A stretch of DNA of 5,262 nt from Conexibacteraceae bacterium (GTDB lineage Bacteria; Actinomycetota; Thermoleophilia; Solirubrobacterales; Solirubrobacteraceae). Positions 1 to 4,046 of this stretch are shown here, piece after piece. The position numbers and the translations under genes were made by a program. The stretch covers positions 1 to 5,262 of the forward strand of contig WQWK01000161.1 in the NCBI GenBank assembly GCA_009785395.1. Direction: 5' to 3'. Under the pieces are notes generated by a model. The model had not been told where the DNA came from. It worked only from the letters and a program-made list of their open reading frames with translations, and ran no database searches. The stretch's first letter is position 1, and every line of letters begins with the position of its first letter.

Positions 1-133
1 CGTGCGCAACCACGTCATGCGACGTGGCGGGGTGCGACGCTGCGGTGCTGCTGGTGACTGCCACCAGCGCGCCAGCGACAGCGGCCGCTGCGACCGTGCC
101 AGCAGCCGCGGCACGGAGCCGTGTTGTCTTCAT
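1..133 (-). CDS. Secreted protein, N-terminal fragment with Sec signal peptide (runs off left edge)
   Basis: Reading the minus strand from an ATG at 133-131 gives 44 open codons before the window ends. The start is MKTTRLR, a short positive n-region with K2, R5 and R7. An Ala/Val/Gly-rich hydrophobic stretch follows at about residues 8-26, then a polar TSSTAASH segment where signal peptidase I could cut after A32. This is a typical high-GC Sec signal peptide. The start is supported by AGGAGG at 150-145, 11 bases upstream of the ATG. The mature part visible here (SHPATSHDVVAH) is too short to assign a family. The protein is presumably exported and could be a cell-wall enzyme, binding protein or lipid-free exoprotein; nothing here decides. 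Its upstream region (134-375) is rich in dyads, suggesting regulated expression. The gene call is fairly confident; the function is unknown. Confidence 0.72.
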   Translation of the reverse strand, partial: MKTTRLRAAAAGTVAAAAVAGALVAVTSSTAASHPATSHDVVAH

Positions 134-144
134 TGGGGGAGAAT

Positions 145-150
145 CCTCCT
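145..150 (-). promoter_or_regulatory. Ribosome binding site of the secreted protein
   Basis: The minus strand reads AGGAGG at 150-145, a full match to the anti-Shine-Dalgarno sequence, followed by an 11-base spacer to the ATG at 133. The spacer is slightly long but workable. This site decides the start of the signal-peptide gene. Confidence 0.65.
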
Positions 151-158
151 CGTATGGA

Positions 159-171
159 TGTCAGAATGACA
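159..171. promoter_or_regulatory. Inverted repeat TGTCA-N3-TGACA
   Basis: A perfect 5-base inverted repeat with spacer GAA lies just upstream of the AGGAGG of the secreted-protein gene. It could be an operator in the 5' untranslated region or a small RNA hairpin close to the ribosome binding site. Five-base arms can arise by chance in a window this size, so the assignment is tentative. Confidence 0.3.
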
Positions 172-234
172 CGGCTAGCCAGGAAGGCGGGCAGCCAGTC
201 GACGCTGATATAGGGGTACGGGCACGCCCTCGTT

Positions 235-250
235 GTTACAAATTTGTAAC
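235..250. promoter_or_regulatory. Perfect 16-bp palindrome, probable operator
   Basis: GTTACAAATTTGTAAC is its own reverse complement over all 16 bases with no spacer. It is AT-rich in a GC-rich surrounding, lies about 100 bases upstream of the secreted-protein start, and sits just upstream of the AT-rich TATATC at 212-207 on the same strand. A dimeric transcription factor site is the natural reading. The GTAAC/GTTAC half-sites recall those reported for MtrA-type response regulators, which control cell-wall genes in actinobacteria, but MtrA sites are usually direct repeats, so this link is only a suggestion. Confidence 0.5.
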
Positions 251-323
251 TACGTTGGGCGCTAACGCGATCAACGGGAAGACCAAAAGCAATCAACGAA
301 CGCTAACGTGTCACTAACCGAGG

Positions 324-364
324 TGTGCTAGGCGCACAGGGCTTAAGAATGTGCAGATTGCACA
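324..364. repeat. Two copies of a TGTGC-N5-GCACA dyad
   Basis: Two 15-bp perfect dyads of the same form are present: TGTGCTAGGCGCACA at 324-338 and TGTGCAGATTGCACA at 350-364. Their centres are 26 bases apart. The arms are identical and only the five central bases differ, so this is a repeated site rather than one chance hairpin. It could be a double operator for a dimeric regulator. Alternatively, because it starts 11 bases after the chrB-like stop codon, it could be tandem RNA hairpins at the end of that transcript. The copy at 364-350 is followed on the minus strand by TTCTTAAGC, a weak T-rich tail. Confidence 0.45.
340..364 (-). terminator. Possible weak terminator after the chrB-like gene
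   Basis: On the minus strand, 11 bases after the TAG stop at 378-376, TGTGCA and TGCACA form a 6-bp stem with a 3-base loop (364-350). It is followed by TTCTTAAGC. The stem is short and the tail contains only four T in the first five bases, so termination efficiency would be modest. The same bases are one copy of the repeated dyad, so an operator role is equally possible. Confidence 0.28.
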
Positions 365-375
365 AGGGGCCCTAG

Positions 376-972
376 CTACGGGTCCGCTGCCTCTGGCGCC
401 GCGTCGTCGGTGGCGTTCACCTCGAAGACCTTCTCCTCGAAGCCTTCGAGCAGTTCCTCGCAGCGCTTCAGCCACGTGATCGCGTCCTCGCGATTCGGGG
501 CGCCGAACCAATCGCGTTCGCGCACGCGGTCGAACCACGTTGAGAGCTTCTCGAAGTCCATCCGGATCTCTTCCGCCTCTTCGTAGGTGAAGTTCTCGCG
601 GAAGTGCTCGAACTCGATCTCCTTGACGAAGTTGACCTCGCAGTCCTCGATTATCTCCCGGTAGTGACCGGCGGACTGCTGCACGAACAGATCGATGAGC
701 TTCTGCTCCTCGTCCGGAGGAAGCGTTCGCAGGGGGAGCAGGTGATAGCGGCCGCCGCCGGCGTCGAGCCGTTCAAGAATCGGTGAGAGCTCGCGTCGCA
801 GTGCCGCGGTGTCGGGTATCACGCACGCCGAGTCCTGCAGATACACGGCGCCCATCTTCTTCAGATTCCGCCAGACGGCGACACGACCCGCGGTCGGCTT
901 CGCCGGCATCCGGTAGACCAGCAGCAGAAACCGCTTCACGTTGCGTTGGCTATCCCGTGGTTGCGTTGTCAT
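376..972 (-). CDS. ChrB N-terminal-domain protein (chromate resistance family)
   Basis: A 198-residue soluble protein. Residues 14-52 (RFLLLVYRMPAKPTAGR, then VWRNLKKMGAVYLQDSACVIP) match the N-terminal domain of ChrB as I know it. A charged, acidic helical part follows at about 100-185, with FTYEEAEEIRMDFEKL at 128-143 and RERDWFGA at 151-158, also typical of this domain. Full-length ChrB proteins are about 300 residues and carry a second C-terminal domain. Here that part is absent and the protein ends in an Asp/Ala-rich tail, so it is a stand-alone N-terminal-domain version rather than a truncated gene. ChrB family members regulate or assist chromate resistance with the ChrA transporter. 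No chrA is visible; instead a different membrane protein is transcribed divergently from 1066. The ATG at 972 has no good ribosome binding site; a GTG at 939, just before the conserved KRFLLLVYR, is a possible alternative start. The family call is confident; the chromate role is inference. Confidence 0.82.
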   Translation of the reverse strand: MTTQPRDSQRNVKRFLLLVYRMPAKPTAGRVAVWRNLKKMGAVYLQDSACVIPDTAALRRELSPILERLDAGGGRYHLLPLRTLPPDEEQKLIDLFVQQSAGHYREIIEDCEVNFVKEIEFEHFRENFTYEEAEEIRMDFEKLSTWFDRVRERDWFGAPNREDAITWLKRCEELLEGFEEKVFEVNATDDAAPEAADP

Positions 973-984
973 CGTCGTTACATC

Positions 985-1010
985 AGCACGCTCGCTACGA
1001 GCGACGTGCT
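985..1010. promoter_or_regulatory. Bulged dyad in the divergent chrB-like/transporter promoter region
   Basis: AGCACG (985-990) and CGTGCT (1005-1010) are inverted copies. They enclose a second inverted pair, CTCG (991-994) and CGAG (998-1001), around CTA, with an asymmetric three-base bulge at 1002-1004. The inner dyad can also be read as CGCTCG-CTA-CGAGCG (989-1003). It lies between two divergent starts (972 minus and 1066 plus), the usual place for an operator shared by a regulator-like gene and its transporter. No clear -35/-10 pair stands out on either strand; TGC-TAGCCT at 1007-1015 is a possible extended -10 element for the plus strand. Confidence 0.42.
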
Positions 1011-1030
1011 AGCCTCCTACGGCGACAAGG

Positions 1031-1069
1031 ATGACGCAACATGCAAACCCACGCACACAAGAGCTATGA
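1031..1069 (+). other. Possible short leader ORFs at the transporter start
   Basis: An ATG at 1031 opens MTQHANPRTQEL and ends at TGA 1067-1069, which overlaps the transporter ATG at 1066 as ATGA. A second ATG at 1041, preceded by AAGGA at 1027-1031 with a 9-base spacer, opens MQTHAHKSYERR and ends at 1079, beyond the transporter start. The transporter ATG has no good ribosome binding site of its own, so translation of one of these short ORFs could deliver ribosomes to it. Both are 12 codons long and could be accidental. Confidence 0.25.
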
Positions 1070-1830
1070 GCGGCGCTGACATCGGCCTGGCACTTTCGGT
1101 GTTCGTCGCCTGCGCGGTCGAGGCCGTCGAGGCCCTGACGATCGTGCTCGCCGTCGGCACGACGCGGAGCTGGCGGTCGGCGATGATCGGCGTCGGCGTC
1201 GCGCTGGTGGCGCTGGCGATCGTGACTGCTGCACTCGGGCCCGCGCTGACAGCGCTGCCACTCAACGTTCTGCGAGTCGTGGTCGGCGGCCTGCTGCTGA
1301 TCTTCGGGCTCCAGTGGTTGCGAAAGGCGATCCTGCGCGCTACCGGCCTGAAGGCCCTGCATGACGAGGACGCGACGTTCGCCGAGGAGACCGAGGCGGC
1401 GCGAGGGGCCGGCGCGGTCCAGGACGGCTTCGACGGTTACTCGTTCCTGGTCGCATTCAAGGGTTCATTCCTGGAGGGACTCGAGGTCGTGTTCATCGTG
1501 CTCACCTTCGGGGCCAACCAGAAGAACATCCCGCTGGCTGCCGTTGCCGGCCTTGTCGCCGTGCTCGCGATCGTCAGCGCCGGGGTTGCGATCCGGGCCC
1601 CGCTCGCGCGTGTTCCCGAGAACTCGATGAAGTTCGTCGTCGGCGTGATGCTGACCTCGTTCGGCGTGTTCTGGGGCGGCGAAGGCGCCCACGCCCATTG
1701 GCCCGGCGGCGACGCGGCCCTGCTCGCGATCATCCCGGCGATCGCGCTGTTCTCCCTGGCGACCGTTGCGGCGCTCCGCCGCTACCTGGCCGAGGAGACG
1801 CCGGTCGAGGAGACGGTGGTCAGCGTATGA
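1066..1830 (+). CDS. Duplicated multi-pass membrane transporter-like protein with two ExxE motifs (COG4280-like)
   Basis: A 254-residue integral membrane protein with about seven hydrophobic helices (roughly 6-30, 36-60, 66-88, 125-148, 154-177, 186-204 and 216-238) and an acidic loop at 98-112. It contains an internal repeat. EAVEALTIVLAVG at 19-31 is matched 118 residues later by EGLEVVFIVLTFG at 137-149, and LRVVVGGLLLIFGLQWLRK at 69-87 by MKFVVGVMLTSFGVFWGGE at 188-206. The ExxE motifs inside helices resemble the REGLE motifs of FTR1 iron permeases, and the LLLIFG helix resembles UPF0016/LysE-type transporters. My best family guess is COG4280, an uncharacterised membrane family; the substrate is unknown and a metal cation is an inference from the buried acidic pairs. 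A His-rich GAHAHW lies at 207-212. I chose ATG 1066 because earlier in-frame codons from 946 lie in the divergent promoter and give a non-hydrophobic, atypical sequence. It is translationally coupled to the next gene. Confidence 0.78.
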   Translation: MSGADIGLALSVFVACAVEAVEALTIVLAVGTTRSWRSAMIGVGVALVALAIVTAALGPALTALPLNVLRVVVGGLLLIFGLQWLRKAILRATGLKALHDEDATFAEETEAARGAGAVQDGFDGYSFLVAFKGSFLEGLEVVFIVLTFGANQKNIPLAAVAGLVAVLAIVSAGVAIRAPLARVPENSMKFVVGVMLTSFGVFWGGEGAHAHWPGGDAALLAIIPAIALFSLATVAALRRYLAEETPVEETVVSV

Positions 1831-2033
1831 ACCGGATCAAGGCGTTCGGGCAGTTCCTGTGGGACTTCGTCGTCGGGGACGACTGGCGGATCGCGCTCGG
1901 CGTGGTGATCGCGCTCGTGGTCACCGCGGTGCTCGCCAACAACTCGGTGACAGTCTGGTGGCTGCTGCCGGTGGTGGTCGCGGTGATGCTGAGCCTGTCG
2001 GTCTGGACGGTCGCCCGCGGCCGTCGGCCGTAG
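1827..2033 (+). CDS. Small two-helix membrane protein coupled to the transporter
   Basis: A 68-residue protein whose ATG overlaps the TGA of the transporter (ATGA at 1827-1830), so translation is almost certainly coupled. A GGTGG at 1815-1819 may also help initiation. The N-terminus is amphipathic and aromatic (IKAFGQFLWDFVVGDDWR, residues 4-21). It is followed by two hydrophobic helices at about 22-38 and 43-62 with the short turn NNSVT between them, and a basic tail ARGRRP. Positive charges at both ends (R3, K5 and R64-R67) fit a hairpin with both termini in the cytoplasm. I do not recognise a named family. The overlap suggests it is an accessory subunit, stabiliser or regulator of the larger membrane protein. 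The gene is well supported; the function is inferred only from position. Confidence 0.75.
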   Translation: MNRIKAFGQFLWDFVVGDDWRIALGVVIALVVTAVLANNSVTVWWLLPVVVAVMLSLSVWTVARGRRP

Positions 2034-2064
2034 CGTCGCTGCTCCTGTTCCACGCTCGGCGCCG
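2034..2064. other. Short convergent gap without a clear terminator
   Basis: Only 31 bases separate the end of the small membrane protein from the end of the flavin reductase on the opposite strand. The gap contains the palindrome CGGCGCCG at 2057-2064 but no T-run on either side, so no factor-independent terminator can be called. The two transcripts may end by Rho or overlap at their 3' ends. Confidence 0.4.
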
Positions 2065-2811
2065 TCAGGTTCCCGTCGGACCAAACCGCTCGGTCCGGAT
2101 CCGGAGCGGCTCGTGTCCTAGCTCTACGAGCGCCTCGGCGACGCTCTCGACGAAGCCGGTCGGTCCGCAGACGTAAACGGCGGGGCGATGCTCGGCCGGG
2201 AAGGCGAACCGCCCGAGCATGTCGCGGTCGACCCGGCCGCGGTGTCCGTCCCAGCCGTCGGGCCAGGCCCGAGTCAGCGTCAACTCGACCTCGGCGTTCT
2301 CGGAGGAAACAAGAGCCAGTTCCTGGCGGTAAATCACCTCGTCCAGCGAGCGAGCCGAGTAGAGCATCCGGACGGGGGCGGTGCGTTCGCCGGCCGCCCA
2401 CTGGCGGAGGATTGCTCGCAGCGGCACGACGCCGGAGCCGCCGGCGACCAGCAGGAGCGGACCTCCGTACGCCTCCTCCCAGACGAAGTAGCCGCCGATC
2501 GGGCCACGGAGCTCGAGCTCGTCCCCAGGTCTGAGCTCGTCGACCAGGTAGGGCGAGACCTCGCCGTCTGCGAGCCGCTCGACCGTCAGCATGAAGGTAC
2601 GGTCAGCCGGCGCTGAGGCGATCGAGTAGCTGCGCTGCGCCTGGTAGCCGTCCTCGGCGGTGAGCCGGACATCGACATGCTGGCCGGCTCGATGGCCGCG
2701 CCAGCCGGGCAGCTCCAGGGCGATGCTCCTGCACCGGGGCGTCTCGTCGACCAGTTCAAGAACCCGCCCGAGCTGCCAGGTCAGTCTCCCTGGTAACGCT
2801 GCTCGAGCCAC
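2065..2811 (-). CDS. FAD-dependent NAD(P)H oxidoreductase (ferredoxin reductase superfamily)
   Basis: A 248-residue flavoprotein of the ferredoxin-NADP reductase superfamily, without a 2Fe-2S domain. The FAD-binding barrel spans about 12-112: RSYSIAS at 60-66 is the flavin-binding motif, and GPIGGYFVW at 103-111 closes the domain. The nucleotide-binding domain follows, with VAGGSGVVPLRAIL at 122-135 for the pyridine nucleotide pyrophosphate, YSARSLDEVIYRQEL at 151-165, and YVCGPTGFVES at 213-223. It should oxidise NADH or NADPH and pass electrons to a partner. The start is a GTG at 2811-2809 inside the end of the molybdoenzyme gene, giving a 31-base overlap (2781-2811). This implies coupled translation and makes that enzyme the obvious partner. 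No strong ribosome binding site precedes the GTG, and no other ATG or GTG before the FAD domain gives a better start. The family assignment is secure; the partner is inference. Confidence 0.88.
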   Translation of the reverse strand: MARAALPGRLTWQLGRVLELVDETPRCRSIALELPGWRGHRAGQHVDVRLTAEDGYQAQRSYSIASAPADRTFMLTVERLADGEVSPYLVDELRPGDELELRGPIGGYFVWEEAYGGPLLLVAGGSGVVPLRAILRQWAAGERTAPVRMLYSARSLDEVIYRQELALVSSENAEVELTLTRAWPDGWDGHRGRVDRDMLGRFAFPAEHRPAVYVCGPTGFVESVAEALVELGHEPLRIRTERFGPTGT

Positions 2812-3383
2812 GGGTCGCCGTGGTTGTGATAGCCGTAGCGCTCCCAGAAGCCCGGCTCATCTTCGAGCGTCAGGGTCAGCCCGCGGACCCACTTGGCGCT
2901 CTTCCAGAAGTACAGGTGGGGCACCAGCAGCCGGGCGGGACCGCCGTGCTCCGGGTCAAGTGCTTCGCCGTCGTAGGCGTAGGCGACCCACGCTCTCCCA
3001 TCGGTGACGTCCTCGAGTGACAGGTTGGTCGTGTAGCCGCCGTCGCACCAGGCGGTCACGTATCCGGCCTCGGTGTCGACGCCGGCCAGCAGCGTGTCGA
3101 CCGAAACGCCCCGCCAGCTGGTGTCGAGCTTCGACCACTTCGTCACGCAGTGGATGTCGACAGTGACGGCCTGCGACGGCAGCTCGATGAACTCTGCCCA
3201 CGGCCACGAGACCGGATCGGCGACCGCGCCGTGGATCGTGAAGCTCCACTCGTCAAGCGGGGTGTGCGGCGTCGGGCCGGCGGACAGCACCGGGAAGTCC
3301 GAGGTCAGATACTGCCCCGGCGGGACGCGCGACGGGTCGGCGTCCGGGCGGCGATGGCCCATAAAGCCACGGCTGATCGGCAT
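2781..3383 (-). CDS. Sulfite-oxidase-fold molybdopterin oxidoreductase, soluble
   Basis: A 200-residue protein of the sulfite oxidase/YedY (MsrP) molybdopterin family. PPGQYLTSDFPVLSAGPTP at 21-39 and EWSFTIHG at 45-52 are the family opening. DIHCVTKWSKLDTSWRGV at 76-93 holds Cys79, the expected molybdenum ligand. HGGPARLLVP at 146-155 and KSAKWVRGL at 161-169 form the cofactor-binding part, and the C-terminus ends with GYHNHGDPW. There is no twin-arginine signal peptide, so unlike MsrP it should work in the cytoplasm. It also lacks the dimerisation and haem domains of sulfite oxidase and plant nitrate reductase. The natural substrate cannot be read from sequence; sulfoxides, oxyanions or other S/N-oxides are possibilities. 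The ATG at 3383 has only a weak ribosome binding site; ATG 3362 (residue 8) is an alternative. It overlaps the downstream flavin reductase gene and follows the peroxidase-like gene by 104 bases. Confidence 0.86.
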   Translation of the reverse strand: MPISRGFMGHRRPDADPSRVPPGQYLTSDFPVLSAGPTPHTPLDEWSFTIHGAVADPVSWPWAEFIELPSQAVTVDIHCVTKWSKLDTSWRGVSVDTLLAGVDTEAGYVTAWCDGGYTTNLSLEDVTDGRAWVAYAYDGEALDPEHGGPARLLVPHLYFWKSAKWVRGLTLTLEDEPGFWERYGYHNHGDPWLEQRYQGD

Positions 3384-3487
3384 GGACGGCGAGCATAGGG
3401 CCTCGCCCCGATCGCCGTGGTCTCGGGATCAGATCACATGGCCGATCTCAGGCCGCACGACACCGACTCAGGCCGCACGACACCGAC
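3384..3487. other. Gap between peroxidase-like and molybdoenzyme genes
   Basis: This 104-base spacer carries the two 20-bp tandem repeats described separately, starting right at the upstream gene's stop. It also has small inverted pairs, AGATC (3431-3435) with GATCT (3444-3448), and CCCGA (3407-3411) with TCGGG (3423-3427). None has a T-tail, so I do not call a terminator. On the minus strand TATGCT at 3397-3392 could be a -10 element placed for a nearly leaderless molybdoenzyme transcript, but no -35 element matches. The gene may have its own promoter or be read from the upstream gene. Confidence 0.35.
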
Positions 3488-3496
3488 TCAGGCCGC
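3451..3496. repeat. 20-bp tandem repeat after the peroxidase-like stop codon
   Basis: GGCCGCACGACACCGACTCA occurs twice in perfect tandem (3451-3470 and 3471-3490), followed by a partial third copy GGCCGC (3491-3496) that belongs to the coding end of the peroxidase-like gene. The stop codon of that gene (3490-3488, minus strand) is inside the repeat. TGA therefore recurs at 3470-3468 and 3450-3448. Because the unit is 20 bases, the three TGA codons fall in three different reading frames. Replication slippage at the gene end explains it. Confidence 0.85.
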
Positions 3497-3988
3497 GTCG
3501 GCGGCGTCCTGCCCGCCGGCGCCGATCAGCTGGTTGACCCAGTCGCCCGACATCTGGCGGGTCGACGCGTTGATCCGGTTCCAGGCGTTGATCCCGGCGA
3601 TCTTCAGCACGATCCCGCCCAGCTGCTGCTCGTCGAAGTGCCGGGCCGCTTCGTCCCAGACCTCGTCGGGAACCGGATCCGAGCGATCCGCCATCCGGGT
3701 GGCGGACTCGGTCAGCGCCAGTACCGCCCGCTCGGCGTCGGTGAAGTACGGAGCCTCCCGCCAGGCGGAGACGGTGAAGATCCGCTCGTCGGGCTCGCCG
3801 GCGAGCTTGAGCTCGCGTGCGTGCATGTCACAGCAGACGCTGCAGCCGTTGATCTGGCTCGCTCGCAGGTCGATCAGCAGCAGAATGCCCTCGGGCACGC
3901 CCGCCTGCCTGGCGGTATCGGCGAGCATCAGCAGTCCCTTCATCGCGCGGGGGGATGTGACAACGGGGCTTGGAATTCGTGGTTGCAT
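3488..3988 (-). CDS. Carboxymuconolactone decarboxylase / AhpD-like alkylhydroperoxidase
   Basis: A 166-residue protein of the AhpD/carboxymuconolactone decarboxylase family. SQINGCSVCCDMHARE at 44-59 contains the CxxC...H signature (Cys49, Cys52, His56) used as the redox-active thiol pair and proton relay in AhpD-type peroxidases; Cys53 makes a CSVCC run. The following SAWREAPYFTDAERAVLALTE (74-94) and the C-terminal INAWNRINAS (133-142) are typical of the one-domain family. The role is probably reduction of organic or hydrogen peroxides with a thiol donor. ATG 3988 is chosen because AGGAGG at 4003-3998 stands 9 bases upstream. The open frame continues to 4345, but the extra 119 residues are Arg/Ala-rich and read through the neighbouring divergent gene. 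It lies upstream of the molybdoenzyme and reductase genes on the same strand, which suggests a common redox function. The sequence ends within a tandem repeat. Confidence 0.9.
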   Translation of the reverse strand: MQPRIPSPVVTSPRAMKGLLMLADTARQAGVPEGILLLIDLRASQINGCSVCCDMHARELKLAGEPDERIFTVSAWREAPYFTDAERAVLALTESATRMADRSDPVPDEVWDEAARHFDEQQLGGIVLKIAGINAWNRINASTRQMSGDWVNQLIGAGGQDAADAA

Positions 3989-3997
3989 GGTTTGGGT

Positions 3998-4003
3998 CCT
4001 CCT
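3998..4003 (-). promoter_or_regulatory. Ribosome binding site of the AhpD-like gene
   Basis: The minus strand reads AGGAGG at 4003-3998 with a 9-base spacer to ATG 3988. It is one of the two strongest Shine-Dalgarno sites in the window and fixes the start of this gene against a much longer upstream open frame. Confidence 0.8.
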
Positions 4004-4046
4004 GGTGTGTCCGATCTGTAGATGTGACGAATCGGGCGGGCGCGAC

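Larger units (their letters stand above)
134..375. other. Dyad-rich intergenic region between the chrB-like gene and the secreted-protein gene
   Basis: These 242 bases lie downstream of the chrB-like stop and upstream of the secreted-protein start, both on the minus strand. No convincing coding sequence is present. The region is noticeably less GC-rich than its surroundings and carries perfect inverted repeats at 159-171, 235-250, 324-338 and 350-364. It also has several TAACG/CAACG motifs between 262 and 318. On the minus strand an AT-rich TATATC at 212-207 could be a -10 element, but I see no matching -35 element. The most likely role is the promoter and operator region of the secreted protein, plus the 3' end of the chrB-like transcript. 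Confidence 0.55.

Noticed and set aside
15..296. Minus-strand open frame in another frame over the secreted-protein start
   Set aside because: It has arginine- and cysteine-rich composition without domain features and covers the regulatory region; the frame starting at 133 has the ribosome binding site and signal peptide.
24..317. Plus-strand open frame of 97 codons over the left intergenic region
   Set aside because: It has no ribosome binding site, shows an alanine run created by the opposite-strand signal peptide sequence, and crosses all the dyads. The minus-strand signal-peptide gene explains these bases better.
946..1065. Upstream extension of the transporter by 40 residues
   Set aside because: The extra residues overlap the divergent chrB-like gene start and promoter region, are not hydrophobic and include no family motif. 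ATG 1066 places the first helix directly at the N-terminus.
2057..2064. CGGCGCCG palindrome as a terminator between convergent genes
   Set aside because: It is too short for a stable hairpin with a loop, and no T-run follows on either strand.
2188..2616. Plus-strand open frame within the flavin reductase
   Set aside because: It is opposite to a protein with all expected FAD and nucleotide motifs and has no recognisable domain.
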